A stretch of DNA of 64,000 bases from Bacillus sp. F19 (GCA_023823795.1 CP085710.1:3498001-3562000), one strand, 5' to 3'. Shown: positions 20,658 to 32,029, counted from the stretch's first letter. Numbers and translations are program-made. The notes: generated by a model not told the origin, from the sequence alone.

Positions 20658-20852
20658 ATATACACACTCTCCTCGCTCCTGACACCACACCAATACATTG
20701 GCTACATTCATTAATTTTGCCTTCTGAAGGCGCATTTATAACTGATATAAAAAGAAAATGTTGCTGATTTAATGTATAACGTGCTTTATGCACAGAAAAG
20801 CGGAAGGGATTGAATACATTATCCGGATAATCCGGTCTGTATAACCGACATA

Positions 20853-20883
20853 CAAAAAAAATACTGCCGATGATGGCAGTATT
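20853..20883 (-). terminator. Terminator of recN
   Basis: AATACTGCC (20860-20868) and GGCAGTATT (20875-20883) form a perfect 9-bp stem. On the minus strand it is followed by TTTTTTTG. It abuts the recN stop. Confidence 0.9.
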
Positions 20884-22607
20884 TACAGGCTCTTGACCGT
20901 ATCAGCAAGAGCGAGCAGTTCTTTTGCATGCTGTTTTGTTAAATCCGTTACTTCAACGCCGGCAATCATCCTGCCGACTTCCTTTATTTTTTCCTCTTCC
21001 AAAAGAGGTTTTACGCTTGTTTTGGTTCTTCCTTTAACCGTTTCTTTTGAAATGAAAAGGTGTGTATCGGCCATTGCAGCAACTTGCGGAAGATGTGTAA
21101 TACAAAGCACTTGCGAACCGACAGAAACTTTATAGATTTTTTCTGCAATTGCCTGGGCGACACGTCCGCTGACACCTGTGTCCACTTCATCAAAAATAAT
21201 CGAGGTGACACCCTGATGCTTTGAAAAGATGCTTTTCATTGCAAGCATGATTCTTGAAAGCTCTCCGCCCGAAGCAATTTTAGAAAGCGGCTTTAATGGT
21301 TCTCCAGGATTTGTCGATAAGTAAAACTCCGTTTCATCTACACCATTTTCTCCAAATTTAGCAGGGACACTATCGATTTGAGGGGCATCCTTGCTACCTT
21401 CCCTAACGCCAAAAACAACTTCAAATTTTGTTTTTTCCATATATAATTCTTTCAGCTCCCGCTGAATTTGCTTCGTCAGCTCGGCGGCACTTTTTTTCCG
21501 GACAGCTGTCACGTTCTTTGCTTCAACGATAAGATCTTTCACAAGGCTGTCTAACTCGTTTTTCAGCTTGAACAAATGACTGTCACGGTTTTGGATCGTA
21601 TCGATTTCCTCTTCAATTGCTGCTGCATATTCAAGGATTTCTTCAACATCCTGTCCGTATTTTCTTTTGAGATGCGTAATTTCGCCAAGTCTTGTTTCAA
21701 TTTCATTCAAACGCTCCGGATCAAATTCCAATTGATCGAGCTCATTTCGAATCTGAAAGGATAAATCCTCAAGCATGTAATAGCAGTTCGAAATGGTTTC
21801 GGACATTTCTTTCAGCGAGTCATTAATAGCTGATACCTCTTCTAATTGACTCATGGAATGTCCAATATAATCGAGCCCTCTTTGCTCGCCGTGCAAAGCA
21901 TTATAGCTGTTTTGAAGTGATTCAAATATTTTTTCAAAGTTGGATATTTGGCTTTTTTCCTCCATAAGCCGCTCATCTTCTTTGATTTTCAAATCTGCCT
22001 TTTCTATTTCTTCAAGCTGAAATTGAATTAAGTCAAGCCTGTGAGCCATTTCCTGTTCATTTTCAGACAGCTGTTTTATTTTTTTTACGAGCTTAGCATA
22101 TGTATTGTAAATTTCTCTGTATGAAGCAAGAGCATGATTAATTTTTCCGGAGCCGAACTGATCGAGAAGCTTCCAGTGATTTTCTTCGTTCATAAGCTCC
22201 TGATTGTCATGCTGTCCATGAATATCAATAATCATTTGTCCGATTTCCCTAAGAATTCCAATGGTTACAAGCTTCCCGTTAATACGGCAGATGCTTTTTC
22301 CCGAGGATGAAATGTCGCGTCTTAAAACAATCATGCCGTCGCTGATGTCGATTCCAAAATCATTGCATTTGTCTATACATGGATGTTTTTCATCATCAAG
22401 TAAAAAAAGACCCTCCAATTCAGCACGTTTCTCCCCGTAACGAACAAATTCAGATGAGCCTCTTCCGCCGACAAGTAAATGGACGGCATCAATGATAATT
22501 GATTTCCCTGCTCCGGTTTCTCCAGTCAGTACTGTCAGCCCTTTCTCAAAGGAGACAGTCAATGATTCAATGATTGCAAAGTTTTTTATTGAAAGTTCCG
22601 CTAACAC
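20883..22607 (-). CDS. recN: DNA repair protein RecN
   Basis: 574 residues, an SMC-like ATPase that tethers broken DNA ends in double-strand break repair. Walker A GETGAGKSIIID is near residue 29, the ABC signature IASGGELSRIMLA near 425 and Walker B TSIIFDEVDTG near 455, separated by a long coiled coil with a central hinge. It starts 31 bp after argR in the conserved tlyA-argR-recN neighbourhood. Confidence 0.97.
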   Translation of the reverse strand: MLAELSIKNFAIIESLTVSFEKGLTVLTGETGAGKSIIIDAVHLLVGGRGSSEFVRYGEKRAELEGLFLLDDEKHPCIDKCNDFGIDISDGMIVLRRDISSSGKSICRINGKLVTIGILREIGQMIIDIHGQHDNQELMNEENHWKLLDQFGSGKINHALASYREIYNTYAKLVKKIKQLSENEQEMAHRLDLIQFQLEEIEKADLKIKEDERLMEEKSQISNFEKIFESLQNSYNALHGEQRGLDYIGHSMSQLEEVSAINDSLKEMSETISNCYYMLEDLSFQIRNELDQLEFDPERLNEIETRLGEITHLKRKYGQDVEEILEYAAAIEEEIDTIQNRDSHLFKLKNELDSLVKDLIVEAKNVTAVRKKSAAELTKQIQRELKELYMEKTKFEVVFGVREGSKDAPQIDSVPAKFGENGVDETEFYLSTNPGEPLKPLSKIASGGELSRIMLAMKSIFSKHQGVTSIIFDEVDTGVSGRVAQAIAEKIYKVSVGSQVLCITHLPQVAAMADTHLFISKETVKGRTKTSVKPLLEEEKIKEVGRMIAGVEVTDLTKQHAKELLALADTVKSL

Positions 22608-22638
22608 AGCGCCGGATCCCCCCTCAAATGTTTCATTA

Positions 22639-23088
22639 TTACAGCATATCTAGAAAACGCTTGGAAATAGTCGCAGTATCCTCTGGCGTACGGCAAATGA
22701 TGAGAATCGTATCATCTCCGCATATGGTGCCCAAGATCTCATTCCAATCAAGATTATCAATTAATGCCCCAATGGCGTTTGCGTTGCCCGGCAATGTTTT
22801 CATGACAATGTTATGCCCTGCTGAATCAATTTTTACGAAGGCATCCATTAAAGACCGCTTCAGTTTTTGCAGCGGATTAAAACGCTGATCTGCCGGAAGG
22901 CTGTATTTGTATCTTCCGTCTAGCATAGGCACTTTAACTAGATGAAGCTCTTTTATATCCCTTGAAACAGTGGCCTGTGTCACGTTGAAGGCAGCTTCCT
23001 TAAGCATGTCCACTAACTCATCCTGAGTTTCAACTTCATTATGAGTAATCAGCTCGCGGATTTTTATGTGTCTTTGACCTTTATTCAT
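22639..23088 (-). CDS. argR: Arginine repressor ArgR/AhrC
   Basis: 149 residues. An N-terminal winged helix (1-70) includes the recognition segment [13 protein letters not shown]. The C-terminal hexamerisation and arginine-binding domain has [10 protein letters not shown] and [13 protein letters not shown]. It represses arginine biosynthesis and activates catabolism when arginine is high. It lies between tlyA and recN, as in B. subtilis (ahrC). Confidence 0.96.
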   Translation of the reverse strand: MNKGQRHIKIRELITHNEVETQDELVDMLKEAAFNVTQATVSRDIKELHLVKVPMLDGRYKYSLPADQRFNPLQKLKRSLMDAFVKIDSAGHNIVMKTLPGNANAIGALIDNLDWNEILGTICGDDTILIICRTPEDTATISKRFLDML

Positions 23089-23193
23089 TAGGCACCCCTT
23101 GTTAACTGTATGTTTATACTGAATATGTTATATGATATCTGCAAAAAAGTACACGTTTTTGTCAAAGTGTGTGTTCTTATTTTAATCAAAACA

Positions 23194-23226
23194 AACAGGA
23201 ATAATAGCTGCTCTATTATTCCTGTT
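23194..23226 (-). terminator. Terminator overlapping the tlyA 3' end
   Basis: AACAGGAATAATAG (23194-23207) and CTATTATTCCTGTT (23213-23226) form a perfect 14-bp stem with a 5-nt loop. On the minus strand a T-rich tail (TGTTTTGATT) follows. The stem includes the tlyA stop, so tlyA appears to end its transcript here and argR-recN must have their own promoter within the 127-bp gap. Confidence 0.8.
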
Positions 23227-24058
23227 CCGATTTTTTGCTCTTTAGTTCATCATGGGCTTTTTCAACTACACTGTCGATTGTATTTGGCAGCCTCATTGTC
23301 CCAGACTCGTCTGTCCCATTCCATCGCATATGCAGCAGGAATTCAATGTTGCCGTCTCCTCCTGTTATGGGAGAAAAAGACAGGTTACAGCAGTCATATC
23401 CTTCTTTTAACGCGAAATCAGTAATATATTCCAAAACCATTCTATGCGTTTTTGGTTCTCTGACAATCCCTTTCTTGCCCACCAGTTCCCTTCCTGCTTC
23501 AAACTGAGGTTTAACAAGAGCGATACAGTCACCGCCGGCAATAAGAATTTTTTTAAGTGCAGGCAAAATTAATTTCAGAGAGATAAACGAAACATCTATG
23601 GAAGCTATTTCAGGCAGTCCTTCCGTAAAATCAGCAGGAGTGGAATATCTGAAATTTGTCCGTTCCATCACAACAACCCGTTCATCCTGACGGAGTTTCC
23701 ACGCAAGCTGATTATAGCCAACATCAAGGGCATATGACAGCTTGGCCCCATTTTGCAGGGCACAATCTGTAAATCCGCCAGTTGAAGAACCAATATCAAG
23801 GAGTATTTTATTTTCTACGGTAAGATCAAATTCCTTTAATGCTTTTTCAAGCTTCAATCCGCCCCGGCTTACATACGGCAGCATATTGCCTTTAATGGTA
23901 AGATTCAGGGCCGGATCCACTTTCTCGCCCGGCTTTTCAACTCTTTCTTCATTTGCATAAACAAGCCCTGCCATAATGGCGCGCTTAGCTTTCTCTCTCG
24001 TTTCAATCAGCCCTCTTTCAACGAGGAGAATATCAATTCTTTCTTTTTTCGAACTCAT
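23216..24058 (-). CDS. yqxC: TlyA-family rRNA (cytidine-2'-O)-methyltransferase
   Basis: 280 residues. An N-terminal S4 RNA-binding domain (RIDILLVERGLIETREKAKR) is followed by an FtsJ-like methyltransferase domain with the SAM motif DIGSSTGGFTDCALQNGA near residue 88 and the ALVKPQFEAG motif near 190. Family members methylate 16S/23S rRNA or have haemolysin-related annotations. It starts 3 bp after the dxs stop, so the two are co-transcribed. Confidence 0.92.
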   Translation of the reverse strand: MSSKKERIDILLVERGLIETREKAKRAIMAGLVYANEERVEKPGEKVDPALNLTIKGNMLPYVSRGGLKLEKALKEFDLTVENKILLDIGSSTGGFTDCALQNGAKLSYALDVGYNQLAWKLRQDERVVVMERTNFRYSTPADFTEGLPEIASIDVSFISLKLILPALKKILIAGGDCIALVKPQFEAGRELVGKKGIVREPKTHRMVLEYITDFALKEGYDCCNLSFSPITGGDGNIEFLLHMRWNGTDESGTMRLPNTIDSVVEKAHDELKSKKSEQE

Positions 24059-24061
24059 TCA

Positions 24062-25963
24062 TTAAACCCTTTTCTCTTTCGCTATTGATATGCTTAATAT
24101 CCGTTCCTCTGCGTGAGAAGCTGTTAAACCTATTTCATCCAACAGTTTACTTACGCTGCCATGTTCAATGAAACGGTCAGGAATACCCATTCGGTCTATA
24201 ACGGCATCAGAATGGTTTTGCTCTTGAGCAAACTCAAGCACTGCACTTCCAAATCCACCTTGCAGAACAGCCTCTTCGATTGTCAGCACCGGCAATTTTT
24301 CAGAAAAGATTTGTGAAAGCATGGCATCATCAAGAGGTTTGATAAACCTTGCATTGACAACACGGACTGAAATATCTTTTTCAGCCAGGCTTTCTGCAGC
24401 CTGCATAGCCATTTCAATCGTTGTGCCAAATGTCAGAATAACAGCATCTGTACCCTCTCTGATTACTTCCCAAGTTCCAATAGGAATTTCTTTTAACTGA
24501 TCATCCATTTTCACGCCAATTCCATTTCCTCTTGGATAACGAAGCGCTATTGGCCCATCATTGTATTTCAGCGCGGTATAGACTAAATGCTGTCCTTCAT
24601 TTTCATCTTTAGGCATCATGACTACCATGTTCGGCAAATGTCTCAAGAACGCGATGTCAAAGACACCCTGATGCGTCTCTCCATCAGCTCCAACTAATCC
24701 CGATCGGTCAATTCCTATGAATACATTCAGATTTTGACGGCAAATATCATGAACAACCTGATCATAAGCACGCTGAAGGAAGGTTGAATAAATGGCCAAA
24801 AACGGTTTCATATCTTGTGTTGCAAGACCTGCTGCTACAGTTGTTGCATGCTGTTCAGCTATTCCTACGTCAAACATTCGGTCAGGAAACTCGCTTGCAA
24901 AGCCCTCAAGCTTTGAACCGACAGGCATAGCCGGTGTAATAGCAACGATACGATCGTCTTCCCGCGCCATTCTTCTAACTGTCTCACTGACAAGACTGCT
25001 CCATGCAGGACCTGCTGTTTCACCCTTTACAAAATCGCCCGTTTCAATTTTATATGGGCCAGTTCCATGCCATGTTCCAATTTTATCTGTTTCTGCAGGC
25101 TGATAACCCTTGCCTTTTTTTGTAATGATATGCAAAAGTACAGGTCCTTTTGTTTTCTTAGCATACTGCAGATTCTCAAAAAGATCATCATAATTATGTC
25201 CATCCACAGGACCAAGATATGTAATTCCAAGCTCCTCGAAAAAGATGCCTGATACAAGCATATATTTTAAGCTGTCTTTTACTCGCTCGGCAGTAGCTGC
25301 AAGCTTTCCGCCAACTGCAGGGATTTTCTTGAGAATATATTCAAGCTCATCTTTCACCCATTGATATTTGCCGGCAGTTCTTAACTTTCCAAGCACATTA
25401 TGAAGAGCACCGACATTTGGTGCGATAGACATCTCATTATCATTTAAAATAATGATCATATCTTTTTGTTCATGTCCGATATGATTAAGCGCTTCGAGAG
25501 CCATTCCGCCGGTCAGGGCGCCGTCCCCGATAATCGGCACGATATGATCTTTCGTTCCCTTTAAATCTCTTGCAATGGCCATTCCCATTGCTGCAGATAA
25601 AGAAGTGGAGCTGTGTCCTGTTTCCCAAACATCGTGTTCACTTTCGTTGCGTTTAGGAAATCCGCACAGACCCTGATATTGTCTGATTGTCTCAAATTCG
25701 CATGCCCGTCCAGTCAATATTTTGTGAACATACGATTGATGCCCGACATCCCACAGGAATTTATCATTTGGACTGTCAAATATTTTATGCAAAGCAATTG
25801 TCAGTTCAACAACTCCTAGGTTAGGACCGATATGTCCGCCGCTGACAGAGAGCTTCTCAATTAAAAATTTACGGATTTCAGCACTCAATTGTTCGAGTTC
25901 ATTATTTGATAGCTTTTTAAGGAATGAAGGGTCTTTAATGGATAACAGATCCAAATGGATCAC
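24062..25963 (-). CDS. dxs: 1-deoxy-D-xylulose-5-phosphate synthase
   Basis: 633 residues. It condenses pyruvate and glyceraldehyde-3-phosphate, the first step of the MEP isoprenoid pathway. The thiamine diphosphate motif [16 protein letters not shown] is near residue 147, and the pyrimidine-domain segment [15 protein letters not shown] is near 420. It lies downstream of ispA, so precursor and prenyl chain synthesis are clustered. A 297-bp leader with a hairpin separates it from ispA. Confidence 0.97.
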   Translation of the reverse strand: MIHLDLLSIKDPSFLKKLSNNELEQLSAEIRKFLIEKLSVSGGHIGPNLGVVELTIALHKIFDSPNDKFLWDVGHQSYVHKILTGRACEFETIRQYQGLCGFPKRNESEHDVWETGHSSTSLSAAMGMAIARDLKGTKDHIVPIIGDGALTGGMALEALNHIGHEQKDMIIILNDNEMSIAPNVGALHNVLGKLRTAGKYQWVKDELEYILKKIPAVGGKLAATAERVKDSLKYMLVSGIFFEELGITYLGPVDGHNYDDLFENLQYAKKTKGPVLLHIITKKGKGYQPAETDKIGTWHGTGPYKIETGDFVKGETAGPAWSSLVSETVRRMAREDDRIVAITPAMPVGSKLEGFASEFPDRMFDVGIAEQHATTVAAGLATQDMKPFLAIYSTFLQRAYDQVVHDICRQNLNVFIGIDRSGLVGADGETHQGVFDIAFLRHLPNMVVMMPKDENEGQHLVYTALKYNDGPIALRYPRGNGIGVKMDDQLKEIPIGTWEVIREGTDAVILTFGTTIEMAMQAAESLAEKDISVRVVNARFIKPLDDAMLSQIFSEKLPVLTIEEAVLQGGFGSAVLEFAQEQNHSDAVIDRMGIPDRFIEHGSVSKLLDEIGLTASHAEERILSISIAKEKRV

Positions 25964-26007
25964 TCACTTTCAGTTCATTTTCTACTTGGTTCTTTTAGTT
26001 TAAAATA

Positions 26008-26033
26008 GCCGTTCACACAGCTGTGATAACGGC
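26008..26033. other. Hairpin in the dxs leader
   Basis: GCCGTT (26008-26013) pairs with AACGGC (26028-26033) and encloses the palindrome CACAGCTGTG (26016-26025). It lies 45-70 bp upstream of the dxs start. It could be an operator or a weak attenuator; no family is recognised. The rest of 25964-26227 shows no gene. Confidence 0.4.
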
Positions 26034-26227
26034 GACATTTGCAGCATTTCATGAAATTCTTTATTCATCCTGATATCCCGCGCTGTTTGGAAGAGATGTG
26101 TATAAAATATGGTGTAAGTATAACATACCGTTATAAAAACCTCAATTTGACGGTGTACTACAACAGATTGAAGAGATATTCATGCAGTTGGAGAAGCGGA
26201 ATGGAGGAAAAAAAACCGTTTAAAACC

Positions 26228-26257
26228 AAAAACGTGACAATCAGCTGTCACGTTTTT
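26228..26257 (-). terminator. Terminator of ispA
   Basis: AAAAACGTGACA (26228-26239) and TGTCACGTTTTT (26246-26257) form a perfect 12-bp stem with a 6-nt loop, directly after the ispA stop. It implies dxs has a separate promoter or partial read-through. Confidence 0.88.
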
Positions 26258-26260
26258 GAA

Positions 26261-27145
26261 TTAATGATCTCTTGAAGCAATTAGATCGCATAATTCTTCA
26301 AGTAAGCCCGATTGGATATTTATATTTGCCAAAATGGCTTTAGCATGGTTGATGTGATCTTCGAGCTTCTGTTTTGCACCCTGTAAAGTCAGCAGTGATG
26401 GATAGGTTGTTTTTTTATTTGTTTCATCCGATCCGACAGGTTTTCCTATTTTAGACTGCTGGCCTTCAATGTCTAAAATATCATCCTGAATTTGAAAAGC
26501 AATTCCAATGTGATAGGCAAACTCACGCAGCTTTGCGATTTCATCATTGGATGCTTCAGCTAAGATTGCTCCTGCGATAATGCTAAAAGCCAATAGTTTT
26601 GCCGTTTTGTGTTCATGAATAAACTCTAATTCTGAAAGCGGCAGGTTTTTTGCTTCTCCCTGCATGTCTGCCACCTGACCGCCGACCATTCCTTCAATGC
26701 CTGAAGCTTTTACTAATTCACTGATCAATGCAAGGCGTTTCTCTGCAGAGATTTCCTGCTGATCGGCAATAAGGCCAAAACTGTGGGTCAGCAGCCCGTC
26801 TCCTGAAAGAATAGCAAGCGCTTCTCCGTATACTTTATGATTTGTTGGTTTTCCCCTTCTCAAATCATCATCATCCATTGAGGGAAGATCATCATGAATG
26901 AGAGAATATGTATGAATCATCTCCACTGCACAAGCAGCAGGAATACCAATCTCTTCACGCTTTCCAAAAGCATTCAGTACAGCTAATACCAGAGCTGGAC
27001 GAATCCTTTTGCCTCCGGCGCTCAGTGAATAAATCATCGCTTCCTTTATAGAAGAAGGAGCTATTAGGCCGCTGACGTATAAAGGCAGTTTTCCCTCAAT
27101 TAATTCTTTTCTGGAAGTAAGAAAATCTTCTAGAGACAGCGTCAT
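26261..27145 (-). CDS. ispA: Geranylgeranyl/farnesyl diphosphate synthase
   Basis: 294 residues of the trans-isoprenyl diphosphate synthase family. The first Asp-rich motif is DDLPSMDDDD near residue 84, the second is FQIQDDILD near 215, and GGKRIRP is at about 45. It makes farnesyl diphosphate from DMAPP and IPP. Its ATG overlaps the last base of the xseB stop, so it is coupled to xseB. Confidence 0.95.
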   Translation of the reverse strand: MTLSLEDFLTSRKELIEGKLPLYVSGLIAPSSIKEAMIYSLSAGGKRIRPALVLAVLNAFGKREEIGIPAACAVEMIHTYSLIHDDLPSMDDDDLRRGKPTNHKVYGEALAILSGDGLLTHSFGLIADQQEISAEKRLALISELVKASGIEGMVGGQVADMQGEAKNLPLSELEFIHEHKTAKLLAFSIIAGAILAEASNDEIAKLREFAYHIGIAFQIQDDILDIEGQQSKIGKPVGSDETNKKTTYPSLLTLQGAKQKLEDHINHAKAILANINIQSGLLEELCDLIASRDH

Positions 27146-27378
27146 TACTCTTCCTCCTGCAGATCAAAAGGAGCAAGCTCTCCGTCCTCGCGGAGAATCT
27201 GATCCATTTGCTTTTCAACCGTCTGCAGCTTATCATGGCAAAGTTTTGAAAGCTTCATCCCGTCTTGAAAATAAGCAATTGCTTTCTCTAAAGGCACATC
27301 GCCCTCTTCAAGCTTTTCAACTATTTGTTCGAGCTCTTCCATAGCTTGTTCAAAAGTAGCTTCTTTTTTCTCACTCAT
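27145..27378 (-). CDS. xseB: Exodeoxyribonuclease VII small subunit
   Basis: 77 residues, [20 protein letters not shown] onward, with the family core [19 protein letters not shown]. The start at 27378 is chosen over an in-frame upstream ATG because it follows GGAGG and gives the usual length. The ATG lies 8 bp inside the end of xseA (translational coupling). It forms a complex with XseA that degrades single-stranded DNA. Confidence 0.94.
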   Translation of the reverse strand: MSEKKEATFEQAMEELEQIVEKLEEGDVPLEKAIAYFQDGMKLSKLCHDKLQTVEKQMDQILREDGELAPFDLQEEE

Positions 27379-28723
27379 AAGCTTTTCTTTCCTCCACTCC
27401 TGTAACTTGGCAATTAACCTGCCCGTCCTGCATTTGAATGTGAAGTTTATCACCGGTTTTGACTTGTAAGATGCTTTTCACGAGATTTTTGTCCTGATAA
27501 GCAATGCTGTATCCGCGCTCCATTATTTTCAGCGGGCTCAATGCGTTCAGACTTGCGGCCATTGACTGAAATTCAGCCTGTTTTTGACGCAGCAGAACGG
27601 ACATGTCTCTAGTCATTTTCTTAATTAATTGCTGATGCTTCTCTTTTTCGCGATGAATTTGTTCACGGGGATGCAGACGGTATAACCGGTTTTTTAATTG
27701 ATCATATTTGTCCTTTTTCAGCTGAATGGACCTGAGGCTTTCTTTTTGCAGTGACTCTACTAAATCATCGAGCTGCTGTTCCTTTTGCTGATACAGCTGC
27801 TTCGGATATTTAAAGGCATACGACTTTTGGTAGTAGGCCAATTGCTCTTTTTTCGCAGAAATCTTTTCCTGCATTGCACGCAGCAAACGTGTTTGCCTAT
27901 TGGTTGTCCTCTCCAGCAGCTCTGCAAAATGCGGCACTGCAAGTTCTGCTGCCCCCGTTGGAGTAGGCGCCCTTAAATCTGCAACAAAATCTGCAATTGT
28001 ATAATCCGTTTCATGCCCGACGGCTGAGATGACCGGAATACTGGAATTAAATATCTCTCTTGCAACCATTTCTTCATTAAAAGCCCATAATTCTTCTATG
28101 GAACCACCGCCGCGGCCGACAATCAGCACATCCAGATAGCCTAATGCATTTGCCTGTTTAATTGCTTTGACAACAGATGGGCCTGCATGAATTCCCTGCA
28201 CAAGCGCAGGCAGAATGATGACTTTTGCAGAAGGATAACGGCGCTTGATTGTAATTAAAATGTCCCGGATTGCTGCTCCAGTAGGCGAAGTAATAACACC
28301 AACTGAGGAAGGATATTTAGGAATCGGCTGTTTGTGCTTTTGATCGAAAAGCCCTTCTTGCTCAAGTTTTTTTTTCAGTTCCTCATATGCCAGATACAGG
28401 CTTCCAATTCCGTCAGGCTGCATTTCTTTCACATACATCTGATAGTTGCCGCTTGGTTCATAAACAGAAATTTCGCAGCGCAGCAGCACTTTCATGCCAT
28501 TTTCAGGCTTGAATTTAAGCGATGAATTTTGACCGGCAAACATAACGGCTGCAATTCGCGCCCCTTCATCCTTTAATGTGAAATACATATGGCCCCGGCT
28601 GTGCATTTTAAAATTCGAAAGTTCACCCTTCACCCAGATATCCTTCAGGTGGGGATCGACATCAAACTTCCGTTTAATATACTTTGTTAATGCCGTAACT
28701 GTCACATGCTTGATTTCACTCAT
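27371..28723 (-). CDS. xseA: Exodeoxyribonuclease VII large subunit
   Basis: 450 residues. An N-terminal OB-fold (about 5-100) is followed by the catalytic domain with [14 protein letters not shown] near 140, [15 protein letters not shown] near 205 and [23 protein letters not shown]-type sequence near 240, then a long coiled coil. It starts 14 bp after folD. Confidence 0.96.
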   Translation of the reverse strand: MSEIKHVTVTALTKYIKRKFDVDPHLKDIWVKGELSNFKMHSRGHMYFTLKDEGARIAAVMFAGQNSSLKFKPENGMKVLLRCEISVYEPSGNYQMYVKEMQPDGIGSLYLAYEELKKKLEQEGLFDQKHKQPIPKYPSSVGVITSPTGAAIRDILITIKRRYPSAKVIILPALVQGIHAGPSVVKAIKQANALGYLDVLIVGRGGGSIEELWAFNEEMVAREIFNSSIPVISAVGHETDYTIADFVADLRAPTPTGAAELAVPHFAELLERTTNRQTRLLRAMQEKISAKKEQLAYYQKSYAFKYPKQLYQQKEQQLDDLVESLQKESLRSIQLKKDKYDQLKNRLYRLHPREQIHREKEKHQQLIKKMTRDMSVLLRQKQAEFQSMAASLNALSPLKIMERGYSIAYQDKNLVKSILQVKTGDKLHIQMQDGQVNCQVTGVEERKAYE

Positions 28724-28737
28724 TGGGCAGGACTCCT

Positions 28738-29613
28738 TTAAAGCTTTTTACTTCCCTGCAGTTTAACAGCTGAAATTCTTGCTGATTTTACTACATTGTG
28801 AGCAAGCATTGTAATTGTCATCGGACCTACTCCGCCCGGAACTGGCGTAATGTGACTCGCTATTTGCTTCGCATCTTCAAACACGACATCTCCGCACAGC
28901 TTCCCTGTCTCAAGTCTGTTCACACCAACATCGATAACTACAGCATTCTTTTTGATGTGCTCGCCTGTTATGAAATTAGCTCTGCCCACAGCTACAACCA
29001 GAATATCGGCTTGCTTAGTTACTTCCTTTAAATTTGGCGTTCTTGAATGACAGTAGGTAACTGTTGCATGCTCATTCAAAAGAAGAATGCCTACTGGTTT
29101 TCCGACGATATTACTGCGTCCTACTACTACAACATGTTTACCGGCAATTTCAATGTCTGAAGATTTTATCATTTCTACGATTCCTGCAGGTGTACACGGC
29201 AAAAATGTATCTTCACCGATCATCATTTGTCCGATATTCAGAGGATGAAATCCATCTACATCTTTTGCAGGAGAAATTTTTTCAATGACTGCTTTTTCAT
29301 GAATATGATCCGGCAATGGAAGCTGTACAAGAATTCCGTGGCAGCTTTCATCAAGGTTATATTTCTCAATCACATCCAGAAGTTCATTTTCTTTCATTGT
29401 TTCAGGAAAATGTTCAAGCGTGAATGCCACGCCAATTTCTTCTGACGCTTTCTGTTTTCCTTTAATATAAGAAATAGAGGCTGGATGATCGCCTACTAAA
29501 ATTACGACAAGTCCCGGCACGACACCTTGCTCTTTTAATTCTTTTACTTCTTGTGCAAGCTGTTTGCGTTTTTCCTGTGCTAATTCTTTTCCGCTGATAA
29601 TTGATGCTGTCAT
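28738..29613 (-). CDS. folD: Methylenetetrahydrofolate dehydrogenase/cyclohydrolase
   Basis: 291 residues. It interconverts 5,10-methylene- and 10-formyl-THF with NADP. Visible motifs are the catalytic Tyr/Lys in [12 protein letters not shown], the dinucleotide-binding [12 protein letters not shown] near 165 and the signature [12 protein letters not shown] near 268. It supplies one-carbon units, as does the glycine-cleavage system further along the window. Confidence 0.97.
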   Translation of the reverse strand: MTASIISGKELAQEKRKQLAQEVKELKEQGVVPGLVVILVGDHPASISYIKGKQKASEEIGVAFTLEHFPETMKENELLDVIEKYNLDESCHGILVQLPLPDHIHEKAVIEKISPAKDVDGFHPLNIGQMMIGEDTFLPCTPAGIVEMIKSSDIEIAGKHVVVVGRSNIVGKPVGILLLNEHATVTYCHSRTPNLKEVTKQADILVVAVGRANFITGEHIKKNAVVIDVGVNRLETGKLCGDVVFEDAKQIASHITPVPGGVGPMTITMLAHNVVKSARISAVKLQGSKKL

Positions 29614-29641
29614 TGTTTTGTTCCTCCTCTAATGCAATTGG

Positions 29642-30034
29642 TTATTTTTCAATCGTTTGTTTAATGTTCGAGAGGACACCATTAATAAACTTCGGTGATT
29701 GATCATCTCCAAAAGTTTTTGCGAGTTCAATTGCTTCATCAAGAGTTACATTGACTGGAATTTCTTCAATGTACATCATTTCGTATACCGCCAGTCGCAA
29801 TACAGATCGATCTACATTTGCAAGTCTCTCTAGCTTCCATTTCACTAAATGAGGTTTAATTTGTTCATCAATCTCTGACATATGCTCAATTGTTCCAAGA
29901 ACAAGAGCTGTCATGAACTCATCCAGTTCTTCCCCGTCAAGCGCATGAGACATCGCTTCTTTTGGTTCAATATCACTTACATCTATTTGAAAGAGTGCCT
30001 GCAGCGCTTTTTCCCTTGCTAATCTTCGTTTCAT
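29642..30034 (-). CDS. nusB: Transcription antitermination factor NusB
   Basis: 130 residues from the ATG at 30034, which has GGAG 9 nt upstream; an in-frame upstream ATG would add 19 non-family residues. The all-helical NusB fold begins [20 protein letters not shown] and ends with the conserved [10 protein letters not shown]. It binds boxA RNA with NusE/S10 in rRNA antitermination. Confidence 0.95.
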   Translation of the reverse strand: MKRRLAREKALQALFQIDVSDIEPKEAMSHALDGEELDEFMTALVLGTIEHMSEIDEQIKPHLVKWKLERLANVDRSVLRLAVYEMMYIEEIPVNVTLDEAIELAKTFGDDQSPKFINGVLSNIKQTIEK

Positions 30035-30202
30035 TTGTTCTTGCTCCTTTATGTACAAAAATGTCGAAATGTCATAAAAAGATAATACCATATTTCACAG
30101 ACAGAAGCACATCGTTAATAACGTTTTCTGGTGAAATACCGAATAAAAAACTTCACATACATTTTATTATTCGTAGTTAATCAAATGTTCAATCTATTTA
30201 AG

Positions 30203-30236
30203 CAAAAAAAAACCAAAGGAAGATCTCCTCTGGCTT
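30203..30236 (-). terminator. Terminator of accB-accC-yqhY
   Basis: On the minus strand AAAGCCAGAGGA pairs with TCCTTTGGTTT (one bulge, one mismatch) and is followed by TTTTTTTT. It immediately follows the yqhY stop. Confidence 0.75.
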
Positions 30237-30643
30237 TACATTTCCTGGTCAATTTCAATTTCCTGAGACTTTGTTTCAAACTGAATTCCAACTACATGGA
30301 TGTTGATTTCATTGACTTCAAGTGCTGTCATATTGTATAAAGCTTGTCGCGTATTATCCTGAATGCGCTGAGCAACTGAAGGAATTGAAACTCCGAACAT
30401 CATGACACAATATACATCAATCGTAATTCCTTCTTCTGAAAGATCAACTTTTACACCTTTACCGTGATTCTTTTTCCCTAAACGCTCAACTACGCCAGAT
30501 GCGAAGTTGCCGCGCATTTGGGCAACGCCTTCTACTTCGGAAGCTGCAATCCCGGCAATAACCTCAATGACCTCAGGAGCAATTTCAACTTTGCCAAGAC
30601 CATTTTCTTCATGAGTCATTTCAAGTAATTTGTTTTCTTTCAA
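30236..30643 (-). CDS. yqhY: Asp23/Gls24-family envelope stress protein YqhY
   Basis: 135 residues with the Asp23 core GKVEIAPEVIEVIAGIAASE and DVYCVMMFGVSIPSVAQ. In B. subtilis YqhY is co-transcribed with accB-accC and is linked to control of acetyl-CoA carboxylase; the same order holds here, 22 bp after accC. Cytosolic, no membrane segment. Confidence 0.92.
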   Translation of the reverse strand: MKENKLLEMTHEENGLGKVEIAPEVIEVIAGIAASEVEGVAQMRGNFASGVVERLGKKNHGKGVKVDLSEEGITIDVYCVMMFGVSIPSVAQRIQDNTRQALYNMTALEVNEINIHVVGIQFETKSQEIEIDQEM

Positions 30644-30665
30644 GAATCAGCACCTCCAATAATTT

Positions 30666-32018
30666 TCAAGATTCCATTACTTTATGGATTTCTAAAAATT
30701 TCGTATTAAACTCTCCTGAAACAAACGTTTCATGCTCAAGCAGCTTTTGATGAAAAGGAATCGTTGTTGAAATTCCTTCAATCACAAATTCACCCAGGGC
30801 GCGTTTCATTCTCGCGATTGCTTCCTCACGCGTTGCACCATACGTAATCAGTTTCGCAATCATCGAATCATAGTATGGCGGAATTGAATAGCCAGGGTAC
30901 ACTGCTGAATCTACTCTAACACCCAGTCCACCGGGCGGCAAGTACATTTCTATCTTACCAGGTGACGGCATAAAATTCTTCTCCGGATTCTCTGCGTTGA
31001 TCCGGCATTCGATGGACCAGCCATTGAAGACCACATCTTCCTGTTTAACTGACAGGGCAGATCCTGATGCTACTTTAATCTGTTCTTTGATCAAATCAAT
31101 GCCGGTTACCATTTCAGTCACGGGATGCTCTACTTGAATACGTGTATTCATTTCCATGAAATAAAACTTATTTTCAAGATAATCAAAAATAAATTCTACC
31201 GTTCCCGCTCCTGTGTAGTTTACAGCCTCTGCTGCTTTAACAGCGGCTCTCCCCATGATCTCGCGCATTTCCACCGACAAAGCAGGAGAAGGTGTTTCTT
31301 CCAGCAATTTTTGCAGCCGGCGCTGAATTGTGCAATCTCTTTCACCTAAATGAATGACATTGCCAAGCGAATCTGCCATAACCTGAATTTCCACATGTCT
31401 GAAGTCCTCAATGTATTTTTCAATATAGACTCCAGGATTTCCAAAAGCAGTTGCTGCTTCCTGCTGAGTAATTTGAATGCCTTTAATCAGCTCTTGTTCC
31501 GTTTTTGCAACGCGGATTCCTTTTCCGCCGCCGCCTGCTGTTGCTTTGATTATAACAGGATACCCGATATCATTCGCAAGCGAAACAGCGTCGCCTGAAT
31601 CTTTAATAATTCCCTGTGAACCTGGAACAATAGGCACTCCCGCTTTTCTCATCGTTTCCCTTGCAACATCCTTGGTTCCCATTTTTGAAATCGCGTCTGC
31701 GCTTGGTCCTACAAAGATTATGTTGCATTCCTGACATAGCTCTGCAAAGTCAGCATTTTCAGCTAAAAACCCGTAGCCCGGATGGATTGCATCACTGCCT
31801 GTCAGTGTTGCAACACTAATAATGTTCGTGAAATTCAAATAGCTGTCTTTTGACGCTGTCGGTCCGACACAAAATGCTTCATCAGCCAGCTGAACATGCA
31901 AAGAGTCTCTGTCTGCTTCTGAAAAGACTGCAACCGTCTCTATTCCAAGTTCTTTGCATGCCCGAATAATCCGAACCGCAATTTCTCCTCTGTTTGCTAT
32001 AAGCAATTTCTTAATCAT
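30666..32018 (-). CDS. accC: Acetyl-CoA carboxylase, biotin carboxylase subunit
   Basis: 450 residues of the ATP-grasp biotin carboxylase. The N-terminal [15 protein letters not shown], the ATP loop [12 protein letters not shown] near 160 and the catalytic [19 protein letters not shown] near 285 are all intact. It carboxylates biotin on AccB for malonyl-CoA synthesis. It lies 11 bp after accB. Confidence 0.97.
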   Translation of the reverse strand: MIKKLLIANRGEIAVRIIRACKELGIETVAVFSEADRDSLHVQLADEAFCVGPTASKDSYLNFTNIISVATLTGSDAIHPGYGFLAENADFAELCQECNIIFVGPSADAISKMGTKDVARETMRKAGVPIVPGSQGIIKDSGDAVSLANDIGYPVIIKATAGGGGKGIRVAKTEQELIKGIQITQQEAATAFGNPGVYIEKYIEDFRHVEIQVMADSLGNVIHLGERDCTIQRRLQKLLEETPSPALSVEMREIMGRAAVKAAEAVNYTGAGTVEFIFDYLENKFYFMEMNTRIQVEHPVTEMVTGIDLIKEQIKVASGSALSVKQEDVVFNGWSIECRINAENPEKNFMPSPGKIEMYLPPGGLGVRVDSAVYPGYSIPPYYDSMIAKLITYGATREEAIARMKRALGEFVIEGISTTIPFHQKLLEHETFVSGEFNTKFLEIHKVMES

Positions 32019-32029
32019 AGTTTCTCTCC

